A stretch of 64,000 bases of DNA from Dichomitus squalens LYAD-421 SS1 (lineage: Eukaryota; Basidiomycota; Agaricomycetes; Polyporales; Polyporaceae). Within the stretch, counting starts at the first letter, position 1. Every line of letters starts with the position of its first letter. Of the stretch, positions 34,116-44,833 are shown in pieces. The DNA lies in assembly GCF_000275845.1 (NCBI RefSeq), contig NW_006766902.1, forward strand, positions 454,962 to 518,961, in the 5' to 3' direction. Below the pieces are notes generated by a model. That model was not told where the DNA came from and did no database searches. It saw nothing but the letters and a program-made list of their open reading frames with translations. The translations under genes were made by a program, and so were the position numbers.

Positions 34116-36112
34116 TCAGTCCTCCTCCTCCGTCGCGACGTTCAGCCCGAAAGACCCGCCAAAGAACAGGCGCTGCGCGCGTTCATGCGTGATCCCCCAT
34201 TGCTGCCACCAGTCGTCGGCGGAGTCTTCAGGATCGTAAGCGAAGATACCCTCAATGGCCTATCCCAATCGTCAGCACCGCCCGGCAATGCAGAGGGCTG
34301 GCTAGAATCGTCGCAACGCACCATGATCATCTCTTCGCTCGTCGTCTGCGTGCCGGCTCTCCCAAGATTCCACACTTCCTGCTCGGCGCGTTCGCGTAAT
34401 TCGCGATCGCGCTGCTCGGCGATGCCCGGAGGCAGCGAGACGGCGAAGATGTTGCCTAGGGAGGCCTTGAGGACGCTCTGGACGCGCGGTTCGCGGATCT
34501 CTTGCACGGCGTTTAGGAAGATTGGAATCTGCTCCTTGCGGTGCAGGTGCGAGAAGAGCTTGCCGAGGACCGCGGCGTCGCCAATGGACATGCTGAGGGC
34601 GTAGATGGAGCCAGCCTGACGTCACAGTAGTACGAATAAGGGCACCGTCGGTGTACGTGCATGACCAGCTGGACTCACGGCAATAGGGTGTGCAGCTTCA
34701 CCGATGCAAAGGAGACGACCATCAGGATGTATCCACTCTTCGAGGAACGGTCGCTCAATCATCGGAATGCATATAATCTTTTCTGCCGATTCAGCCAGTG
34801 TGCGCAGTCTATGGCAAGGCCACTTTAAGCACGTATTCCGCGATATGGTGGTCACACGCACCGTGGATCACAACCTTGTAGCCAACGGACGAGGTGTTCT
34901 TTGCCGGCGTAGACTACCGTCATGTCGTCATCGTCGCGCTCTACATAGACGAAGAGGGTGAACAGTGATGCCCCTGTCCCTGGTTCTTTCTGCAGAATGT
35001 ATTGTCATGCGGTAGAAGGGATCTCACAGAGGAGAGCACATACTACTGGGAACCCGAGTGCGCCATATGTGCGACCGAACCAGGTACAGAGCTTCCCCTA
35101 TGGATGAGAGGAGGATGAGGGGATAGTGCGAGTACTGAACGAGGCCATGCGACATACCGTGCCTTTCACATTGGCCGCGACTGGATCATTGAGTTTGTCC
35201 ACCGCCGACCACGGGACGAGCACACTTTAGGGGAAAAAGGACGTTTGACGGCTGCAGGCGCGTCCGATTACGGACAGCGACTTACTTGAACAACTGCAAA
35301 CCCGTGGGCTTCTCGATGTCCTCTTGCTCCGTAGCCTCCAGCACCACTCTCCGAGTATGATATGGAGGCACATGACACCCGTCCGCACCGATGATGACGT
35401 CGCCTGTGAGGACTTCTCCTGTGATGAGGGTTACGGATGGCCGTTCAGTGTCCGCTTGGACGGAGATGACTTGACTGTTCGGTCGGAGCACTGCACCGTG
35501 CTTGACGGCGAACTCGGCAAGTATTCTGCGCAAGTCGCCATACTGAGGCAGGGGCGAGGGATGAGCAAGGGCGTACTTGTACCATGAAAAAGTTGACATA
35601 CGCACCGAGAGGAGCAGGAAGTCGCCGCCGGTCTCCTCCAGCACGGATTCCTCCCATTCGTGTGTGCCTACGATCGAGCCGTTGTCGACTGTTGTGGCAT
35701 GTGATGAGCACATGAGATACGCGAGAAAGAAGAGGAAGCATACATTGTGCGAAGAGAACGCCGGTGGACTTGATTGCGACTTCGCGCAGAGCTTGCTCCA
35801 TCCCCCATCGGTAGAGGACCTTGGTCGCATTGGGCGGGATTCGGGCTCCTGCACCCATAGGGGTCTACACTCGCAGATGCATATCGACGACATGTATGTT
35901 CGAAGGTTGGAGACTTACGTCATAGAAGTCCGAACTGTCGTCGAGGACGGTGACCTTGTGTCCTACGCGAGCCAAACTGACGGCGGAAGCGAGACCAGAG
36001 ATGGCTCCGCCCACGATGATGAACTCGATGGACAAGGCAGACTGGGAATGCTTATTTTGTGTCTAGGTCAGTCATGGGCGCGAACGGGAGCAGGGGCGAC
36101 GAGGCATACCAT
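34116..36112 (-). CDS. FAD-dependent monooxygenase (salicylate-hydroxylase/UbiH-like, class A)
   Basis: The start codon (36112-36110) appears to form a one-codon exon followed by an intron beginning GTATGC; exon 2 begins HSQSALSIEFIIVGGAISGL, giving the GxGxxG-type FAD site as VGGAISGLASAVSLARVGHK. Further motifs: GAGARIPPNATKVL, VIIGADGCHV (the GD-like motif before the second FAD contact), VLVPWSAVDKLNDP, LFTLFVYVERDDDMTVVYAG, RLLCIGEAAHPIA (FAD ribityl-binding motif, Glu in place of the usual Asp) and a tail LFFGGSFGLNVATEEED. About nine exons are needed. Such enzymes hydroxylate aromatic or alicyclic substrates with NAD(P)H and oxygen. No partner genes suggest a pathway. A broken paralogue lies at 39840-40501. 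Confidence 0.82.
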
Positions 36113-36743
36113 GGCAGATCGTGAAAAGCAGGACGTCGTGAGAGGCTTGGGACGTGGGGTCGTGCAGAGCAAGGGTGGGGGAGGAGTACGGGATATATGG
36201 CGGGAGAGGTGGGCAGAGGCGTTCAAAATAAAGGAAAACGGTTGATAGACGGGCCGCCATGGAGGTTGTCCTGTCAGATCCCAGGTGAGATCAAGACTGT
36301 CGAGTGCTTCCGATGGCGTCGTCCTTGCTTGCGATCATAAGTATGTGCCTCAACAGTGCCTAAGCAGTACTGTACTTACTTAGGTGCAGCCCGGCAAACG
36401 CATCTCACCTTATCTGGTAGCTTGGACCTGATCAACGGAGCCGTTCCTTGCAAGGCGCGACTGCTGCGTGCATCGCTGCAGCCAATCGGGCGACACTGGG
36501 GTCACGACTGCACCAGCATAAGTAGACAATCCCGCTGGATATCCACATCCAGCTCCAAGTGTGAGGACAAAAGCGGCGAACAGCCTTCGACTTCTCGCGG
36601 GAAGGGCCAGATTGAGGAGGCCAGATTCACACTTCCCATCACGACTTCTAGCCTCGAATGTGCTTCTGCGCGCAAACAAACCCTGACAAACCTCCCATCC
36701 GCTCTTGTGCCCACACCCGTTCACTTGTCCGCCGCGTAGGAAC
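36113..36743. other. Intergenic, no gene recognised
   Basis: Promoter side of the flavin monooxygenase. No convincing reading frame. Confidence 0.4.
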
Positions 36744-36746
36744 ACT

Positions 36747-37174
36747 GGATGACTTCCCATAAGGATCTACGGCCATTTTGTCGTCCGTAGATACTCACTG
36801 AAAGTGTCCTATCCGCCGAGATGCCGATGCCGATTTGTACTCCGCTGTCGAGGCCGACGTCCGTAGATGCTGCAAGCGCCCAAAATCTAGAAGGGGGGGT
36901 CGACCCCCCTTTCTAGACCTAAACGCAGCCGTAGAAGCTCGCTTGAGGTCGTAAACGACTCGAAAGGAAGGTGCCATCATTACAAATTGTGTTGGGATCA
37001 ATCGCCTACTACATTGGGTGCTGATGTAAGGCGCAAAAGAGCACGTGCATAGCATTCGACGCTCTCCGGATATCCCGGCCTGATCATTGAGCGCCCGAGA
37101 TCTTTGGACAGATTAGAGCTCCGATATATGTCTACGGACACTCCAGAGCCGTAGATCCTTATGGGAAGTCATCC
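36747..37174. mobile_element. MITE with 27-bp TIRs, ACT target duplication and central palindrome
   Basis: A 428-bp element whose ends are perfect inverted repeats starting GGATGACTTCCCATAAGG at 36747 and ending with the complement at 37174. ACT flanks both sides (36744-36746 and 37175-37177), a 3-bp duplication as made by PIF/Harbinger-type transposases. A second inverted motif, TCCGTAGA, lies just inside both TIRs. Near the middle (about 36886-36918) is an almost perfect palindrome containing GGGGGGGTCGACCCCCC between TCTAGA sites. No coding capacity. Confidence 0.8.
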
Positions 37175-37177
37175 ACT

Positions 37178-39839
37178 TAAGCCGGACAGATAATGGTACC
37201 AAGTGCGGAAATGGCGGAGATCAGAGCATATCAGTCACCCGATTCACCAGCGCTCGATCACCCGGGAGTTAGCCTAGAGCCCAACTCCGTCTACTCCTCG
37301 AACACGACAATCCCTGGTGTCGCGTGCCACGACTTGCAGCTCGAAGGGGGCCCAGCCCGTCTAATTGAGCGATCAATTGCACATACATACACACGTAATA
37401 TTCGTTCGTATCCTTCAAAACTAATGAAATGTGGGTCCATGCCACGAACCCCCTGCCTGAAGCTACTGTACGCTAATCGTCTCCCCCGATTCACGAATGC
37501 CAGTGCAATTTGGAATGGGCGAGGATTACAGAGAGCCCTTTAGCCAATCACAAGAAAACCTGGGATAAGTGCGCACTGATACGATATTACCGCCCGTTCC
37601 CTTCGAGTGGAGAAAATGCGCCGGAAGCGATAGTAGCCCAGCGTTCAGACTTACAAGCGATGACAACGTTCCAAACCGACCCTGGAACCGAACGCGTCCT
37701 CAGCTGCTTCCCCAACCTCATCGATAGTGCACTTTTGTGGAATACGGTTACAGGCGGTACTCGAACTACAAGGCATTCTATAGTCTACGAAAGGAGAGTG
37801 CGTGTCCGTTTGACATAACCCCGAACGGAACGTACTAAGACGAACAGATAGCAGATCCCAGAGGGTGCCCTTGTGATCGGCCTGGCGGATGGAGACTTTG
37901 GCCGCTAAGAACCGCAGGTAGAGCCGCACACATTCTAGAAGTCGATGGCTAGTATATGCGGCGGATTCTGGAGCTCTGTCAATATCGATCGGCTGCATGA
38001 ACTCGAGCCTGCTTGTTTCTCGACGTACCGTGGTGTCCTTACTTCATAAGCGTAGCGTCGAGGTGTATCTACGGTCAGGAATTCGGAGGAACGCAGACTC
38101 GTCATGGTTCGTCAAAATAGTGAAAAGGACAGCTGCAGCTTTATTGGGCAGAGAGGACGCGTGGCGTGAGCCCTAGGAAACGGACAGGCCAGGAAAGGGG
38201 AAACAAAACAAGCGTGCAGTAAAGGGCCAAAACACATTCCTGCGATCGGACTGCTGGCATTGGTCACTGGCAGGCGTTTCATACGGCAGGTACTCGCGGT
38301 CCAGATCTTTTGGACGTATTGCTGAGCCTTCTCTGCACCCGACACTAAGGTCGACATCGGCTAGCGGTGGTCGTCTCGATGCCTGCTGGCTTGCAATCAC
38401 CTGTTACCCGTTCACCTATTCCACAGATGGGCTGATGGAATCGTCTCTGCAATGGCCAGTTACCTTCTGCGCCTTGTTCATGTCTTCGGCTTGGTGCAGA
38501 GGGAAGTTGTACATACCATCACTACAGGCAGTCCAAAATCGGATGCGAGTCCGCGTTCGTCCGTGGAATCAATGCAATTCGCTTGAAGAGATCAGCCTCA
38601 ACTTCGAGCATAGGTAGTACCTTGTGGAAGCTTGACAGTCCGGTTGGCAAGTGCCAGATGCGTTGAATCTATGTCAGGACAGAATGCATGTCAATAGGAC
38701 TAATCATCATTCAGTGACTGGACCGTGATGTCCTTTGGTTTGTATGGTCAGCAGATGTGAGGGAAGACGAAGTTGGTGTAGTCTCATTGCAGCCTTCAAA
38801 AGATATAAAAGCTGCAGTTGGCCGTAAGCTGAAGGCGAGAGCTCGCATGCTGAAGGCGAAATTGGTAGGGATCCCCTGAGGACCTCAGGTGGATCGCTGA
38901 GAAGGGGCGCCTGCAAATATGGTCAGCTGTATGGCGATCACCCAGCAAGCGACGACTACAAGTCGTGAAACCCTGTTGTATGACCGTCGCGGTACAATAT
39001 ACCTTGAAGTATGCGATGCGTATCAGAACCGTTGACATCGTGAAAGCCCCGTCAAATCTAACAGAACAAGCGGAAGTCTGGAACGACCTCCCTTCAAGGA
39101 CTGTGAGACGGGATGTGCATGTGCCCGCGCGCCACCATCAGAATGCCACGCAGAGCTCCGCCCCAGACAGATTCAAGGCGGAGGTATCCACAATTCCTTA
39201 CTCACAGCGCCTTGCAAGACGATAGCGCATGCCCGCAAAACACGTTGAGATGATTTGAGCCCCGACCCCCAGTCTAGCGCTCTCAGCACCACCGCACGCC
39301 ACAATCCTATGAGGCGGGACCCTTACAGTGCAATATGATTTGTCTCTCCTCGCATGCGCAGAAATTGTGTCGAGGAAGAGAGTCGCAAGGCAGCAGCAAC
39401 CCATGGACGGCCCGTAGTAACTGAGCGCTGGAATACCTACTGGAGAGCGGAGCTGGAAGTTCCTGAGCGTGTTGTTCGGGAATGCGCTATCGTTCCGCTA
39501 GGCGCTGTATCGTACTGTGCAGGAGCAGCCATGGAGTGGAGAGGGCAACGGAACTGCGGGTTCCTAGGGCGATCGATGCCCATTGTGGCTTCGCGGGAAG
39601 GAAAGATAGCGTTGGGGCTATGTAGGGTGGTCAGCCGTCTATAACGTAGACAGGGGGTGTGCTATGATAGACAATGGAACTTTAGATCTCGTGTGTATGT
39701 GGTAGAGTCCGGCACGGCTTTGATCTGCAGCTACGGGCCCCGTGAGTATGAGATGCGAAAGAGTCGAAAGAACGGGGAGCAGCTACTGTGAGTATTAGTC
39801 GTTGTATTCAAGCAACGGCGATCGGTGACATAAAGATCG
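37178..39839. other. Gene-poor stretch, no gene recognised
   Basis: 2.6 kb with lower GC than the flanking genes and only short motif-less ORFs on both strands. The composition suggests decayed repeats, but I could not identify a family. Confidence 0.4.
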
Positions 39840-40501
39840 CGTCCTCATCGTCGCCGCCCTTGCCACGCATCGTCCGCTATACCACGGCCCCGCGCAGCAG
39901 CAGTCTCCACTCCATTCGCCCATCATCCGCCACGTCCTCCGGGTCGTGCTCGAATATATCCTCCACAGCCTGCAACATCTGCCTCGTCTGCTCGTTCATC
40001 TCCGAGTTCGACTGCGGTCCATGTTGCGCCAGTTCACTGAGGATCTTCGCTGCGCGTTCGGTGCGCTGCCGTAAGGAGCGATCGTGTGCAGAGGCTACGA
40101 CTTGGGGGATGAACACGGCGAAGATGTTGCCCGCGGTGGCCTCCCGAGCATGGTTCACGCGTGGTTGGCGAGAACCCACATCGATCGGATCCTACGACAG
40201 AGAGCACGTCAGTCGAGAGCTGTACCTTCTGTAAAGTAGGAGGGACGTGCAACGCGTGCGCGTAAGAAGGGGTTGATAGGGTGGAACACGGTCAGCTTGT
40301 GCCCAACACGAGAGAAGGCGATGGCGCAGGATAGACCGCATATGGAGCCTCCGACGATGACGAACCCTATAGGTAGGAACTCGAGGGCTTGCTACTGTTG
40401 GGAAGACGAGTGAAGGTGCATGCCGAAAGAATATACTTGACATGGGGTGAGTGTCAGTACGGTTGTTGTCGCTGAGATGACGGGGAGAGTCTGCGCACCA
40501 T
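39840..40501 (-). pseudogene. Internally deleted paralogue of the flavin monooxygenase
   Basis: The minus strand keeps a start ATG at 40501-40499 directly followed by a donor (GTGCGC), then an exon reading LEFLPIGFVIVGGSICGLSC and AIAFSRVGHKLTVF, matching the N-terminal FAD site of the gene at 34116-36112. The next recognisable exon is the C-terminal region: VGSRQPRVNHAREATAGNIF and VEDIFEHDPEDVADDGRMEW, equivalent to REPRVQSVLKASLGNIF and the DPEDSADDW tail of the intact gene. Everything between, about 250 residues with the substrate domain, GADG motif and the GEAAHP motif, is missing, and the joining frame does not fit a simple intron. It cannot encode a functional monooxygenase. Confidence 0.75.
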
Positions 40502-41172
40502 GGTAGACTTGAAGAAGTGTCTATGCGAAGTGGACCTAGTATGCTCAAACTCCAGTTGCGTTCAGACGACGAGCAAGAAGAGTGGTTGAGTCTCGATTGC
40601 CGATTTTTGACGTGCAGATGCAACAAGACGTGCGGATGTGAGGGGGCAAAGCCGAACAAGACACAAGACTACAGAGACAGTACGATAGTCCCCAAGTAGT
40701 AGACGACATACAGCGGGCCAAGGAGCGGCGATAGAGTCTCGAGAAGAAGAGCAGAGGAAGTGAAATGGGGTTGCACATGTGGCCGCATTCCGACACAAGG
40801 GATTTGGTTCGACAGCAGTTGATCGACGTTGATCGCTGGTCTGGGCCGGAGGGTTTTGCCATCGGGAGTCCCGTATGGTGAGTACCAAATAGGGACATGG
40901 ATAGTCAGGAAGACCACTAGGCTGGGCTAGTCTCAATCAAGACCGCCCGCGTGACGGCGTCATTGGTCCGGCTTCGTTAGGCTTGGTGGCGTCGACCCGC
41001 CTACGCGTTGGCACCCGCCGCGTCTGCCTTCGATCTGTGTAGCCTCTGCACACGTAGAGGAGCGTTTCAAATTGGCAAGTTATGGAGAGCAAGATGGACT
41101 TACAACCGACAGCATATACACAGCGACTACTGCTACACCAAGAGCGAACCAGACGATAGAACAGGCCCAATC
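40502..41172. other. Intergenic, no gene recognised
   Basis: No motif-bearing frame. It lies between the pseudogene and the 3' end of the HbrB-type gene. Confidence 0.4.
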
Positions 41173-44100
41173 CTAGACCTTGTACCCCTCCACAGATGAC
41201 CTTGCGCGTCCAGCTCCCTGTTGCTGGGATGCCACCTCAGCCTTTCCGCCCATGCCAATCATATCTTCGACCATCGCCTACCGCAACGTTAGTATCCATG
41301 TCCCCGACACCGCACCGGCAGACCACCTGCAACGATGACGCACCTGTGCTTGGTCCCAGTCCATATCATCCACACGCTCGTAATCCTCGTCCCCCTCATC
41401 CTCGTCCGCCCCTGGCGAATGCGCTGGGATGCCCGCTTCAGGCCCCTGGGCCCAGCCTGCCCGATTCATCTGCGCGGGATTGTCTGGATCGGGGCTCCTA
41501 CGCAGCTGGTGTTAGCATGGAATTTGCGACTGGTCCCCGCGCGGATCTCTCCCTGGGGGCACCATATGGATATGTATCCCTGCGGCGCACGATGGCGCAC
41601 ACACGACGCGAGGAAGACTTGACCTCGTACCCATCCGCTCAGTTTGCGCTCCACTACAACCTCGAGGCAAAACAGAGTGCAGTGTGGAACGGGCGCGTCG
41701 CAGACGCAGACAAGGCGAGTTGACCTGTCCCGGGGCCAGACCCCACAAAGCCCAGATATATCGACAGAACGAACTCACCTCAAGCTTTCCAACAGCTCCT
41801 TGTCCCTCTCCCTACCCGGGTCCGCAAAGCTCCCCCCCAGCCTCGGCGTATCCGCCTCCCCGTCATCCCAGTACGCGCTTCTCCCCCCATATGGCCCGTA
41901 CGCGCTCCCTCTCCCCCTCCATCCCCCTTCTTCAGCCCCGTACTCCTCCTCGTCCTCATCCTCCTCTTGACCCATCCTCCACCGCCACCGGTCGCGCCCA
42001 GCCCATCCGCGCGGGGAGCCAAGCTCGACCTTCTGCGCGATGCGCCCGCGCCGGTCGCGCGGGAGGCCTGCAGAGAGAAAGGATGGCGCCCCGGCCCCGC
42101 CTGCGGGTCGCGCTTGGCGGGGAAGCGGTGCGTGCAGCGCGCGGAGGAGGCGCGCGATGGCGGCCTCGCCTGTGCTGGGCTGGGGAGGGGGCGCGGTGAG
42201 CGAGAGGGAAACAAGGCGCTGGGAGCGTTGCGAGACGAGAACGAGGAGCCTATGAGGTAAGGAGTGCGTGGGGAATGAGCGTGAGAGGGGCATACGCGGA
42301 CGGGCTACGTACATTTGCTGCAAGCGCGCTTGCTGGCTCTCGGGCCCGAACGAATTCTCGTCCTTCGACATGGTGAGACGTGCGTACAACTGAGGAAAGA
42401 GCGGGAGGATGATGCGGTCGCGGAACGACACGAGCGCGAGGGCGCGGACGTCGATTGGCGAGGGGGACGACTGGAACAAAAGGTTTGATGTCGAGGCCTT
42501 GCCGTTCTGGGTTGATGCAGTAGGAGATGAAGGGCGAAGCGACTTGGGCTGTCGATATAGCGATGACAGTATGGGATCTATCTGCAAAGGGAGGAGGGCC
42601 TATATCGCAGAATTGAGTGTACACAGATCAAGCGCAAGGGCAAAAAGGATTTCCGGCACGCACGCCTTCAAGGTAGGGCAATACCTGCGTCCAGAAGAAC
42701 GTCCAAAGTTCCACGACGCGTGGCACCAGCTTGTCGTCCTCCACACCCGAGAGCTTGGAGTTAAGTGTGACCATGCCAGTCGCGATGAGCTCGAAGGTAT
42801 CGTGCTCGAGGGTGGCGACGGCCTTGCCTGGCGCCATAGAAACGACTGTCGAGATGTGGCGTTTGACAAGCTGGTTCAGGTCCTCTCTAGAGAAAATGTG
42901 ATGTACGTCAGCGCTGAGGCAAACTACGCACACAGACACGGAAGCAACGGAGTGATCGACGTACATCTGTACCCTGAGTTGTTCGCGGTTGAACAAGGGC
43001 AGAATAAGGACGTGGAGGGAAGCCCACGGGCTCTCCCCGGAGAGGGTGGCATTGATGCTCGGCGCAGATGCTGGGGCCATGTTGAGGGAGAGAGAGGAAG
43101 GGGCAGTAGACAAAGTTAGGGAGGGGGCTCCGAGGGATGGGAGGTGGGCAAGGTTGCCCAGGCGGTGCATCTCACGCGAGACGAGCTTCGAATCATAAGT
43201 GCGCGTGGACGAGGCCTGGGTGCGGGTTTAGTGAGCTCAGTTTCCGAGGAAAGCAAGAGACGGAACATGAATCAGGAAATGGAAGCTAGAGAAGGTGGGG
43301 TATGGGCAGATGGAGAGATCGGCGACGAGCGATGACAAGAAGAGATCATGAGCAGTGTCATTCCCAGTGTACGAGAGCGGACTAAGTACGATCAAGCGCG
43401 GTTACGTAGTGCGGGGAGGGAGTTCTCCGCAGTTTGTTCATCACACTAGCTTCTCGTGCCAGTAAGAGAAGAGGAACGCAGGTCTAGGACGCGTGAGGAT
43501 GTCATCAGAGTACGAAGTCAGGAAGAGATATCGGGAACCAGAGCTTGGGCTAGCCGTGATGAGAAGGCGAAGATACGGATCCTGAACGACATCGCGCTCG
43601 CCCCCAGACGAGACGGGACGGACATATGAAACATACCACCATGCCTCCACCAACTCCTATGTATGATCATAGGGATTCACGGACGAGCCAGCAGGCAAGG
43701 GAATGAAGTACGTAGACGACATTCTAGCCAGATGATCCACTGGACCCGCCGGCCGTCTTCGATCTGTCTTGCCGCTTCACGTCGTGACATTGGAAACCCC
43801 AAACCGAGCGCTGTGGTCCCAGATACCGGCAAGAGATGGGGAACATGACGAAGGAGAGGAGACAGAGGACAGACCTTTGAAGGGGACGTGTGTCCCTTGC
43901 TTGGCGGGGCGGGGGGAGCAGCCATGAAGGGAGCGGGGGATTGGGAGCGGTCGAGGGGGATGGCAGACTCTCCTCGAGAATGGGTCCGAGCGGGGAGCAA
44001 GCTTGATGGAATTGGAGTAGTGGCGGAGCGGTGATGAGGGACGGCGGCAGAGAGGAAGGAGGTGGCAGCGAGGACAGAGTGAGCAGCGGCAGCAAGATGG

Positions 44101-44227
44101 GGATGGGAGCCTGAGTTAGCGTTGAGGGTGGGGACGGAGTGGTTGTGGGCAGCAGCAGAGGTGGTGAGGAGGCCAGCAGAAGACAATTGGAGCATGTCGC
44201 CGAGACCGAGAAATCCGAGCAAGCGGC

Positions 44228-44258
<31 letters not shown>

Positions 44259-44648
44259 TCCTGGAGCCTGAGCAGCCTGCGCATGCTCGCCTGCCGGCCC
44301 CGTCAGCTGGGCTCCTGCCTGCCCGTCACGGGTCGCTGGCTGTCCGCCTGGGGCGTTTGTCTGAGTGTTATTTGACTGGCCGGGCTGGAAGAAGGTAGAC
44401 GCGGCGGGAGTATGTGGCTGGGAAGAGCTGGTGCGGCGAGGGGTTCCGGTACCGATGTCCTGCGAGTGGGGGTGGAGGAGACCAAGTCCACTGCTGGGAG
44501 TCGGGGCAGGAGATGGACCGAGGCCGAGGGAGGCTGCTGGGGCCGGGATGCGAGGGGTAGCATCGCCCTGCGACGACGAGCGGCGGCGCTCCCCGGGCGA
44601 GCGCGGCTCGTTGGAAATGCGTCGGACGTGCGCCGAGCGACCAGCCAT
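41173..44648 (-). CDS. TORC2 subunit HbrB / BIT61 (PRR5-like)
   Basis: Start MAGRSAHVRRISNEPRSPG at 44648; stop at 41173. The first exon (44648-43875) is Ser/Pro-rich with a Gln run. A long intron (about 43216-43874) then joins in phase to ASSTRTYDSKLVSREMHRLG. The HbrB domain follows: HVLILPLFNREQLRV, DLNQLVKRHIS, FELIATGMVTLNSKLSGVED, VELWTFFWTQVLPYLEG, QIDPILSSLYRQPK and VRALALVSFRDRIILPLFPQ. The C-terminal part is Arg/Gly- and acid-rich, with a last exon AMVEDMIGMGGKAEVASQQ. HbrB/Bit61/PRR5 proteins are accessory subunits of TORC2, which controls actin and membrane homeostasis at the plasma membrane. Joining exon 1 to the HbrB domain is the least certain step; exon 1 could belong to a separate gene. 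Confidence 0.78.
44231..44258 (-). repeat. CAG trinucleotide repeat (poly-Gln)
   Basis: About nine CTG triplets on the plus strand, read as CAG on the coding strand, giving a Gln run in the disordered N-terminal part of the HbrB-type protein. Confidence 0.85.
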
Positions 44649-44833
44649 TTCTGTGCTCTTTTGCTCTCGTCTTAGCCCGAGGACATACAGGGCGAGCTGA
44701 GCGGGGCTGGGAGTGCGCTGCAAGTGCGGGCGAGGGACGTACGTGCGAAGACGGTTGCGCGTGGCGTCCAACCTTGTCCTTTTCTGCCACAACGTCTCCC
44801 ACCACTGCAAATACTTGCAATTCGCCGACGCTC

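Noticed and set aside
36356..36739. 127-residue plus-strand ORF next to the ACT-flanked MITE
   Set aside because: Low-complexity, no motif, and an antisense frame of similar size.
43441..43653. Separate 70-residue gene within the HbrB intron
   Set aside because: No recognisable family; kept only as a possible exon to check.
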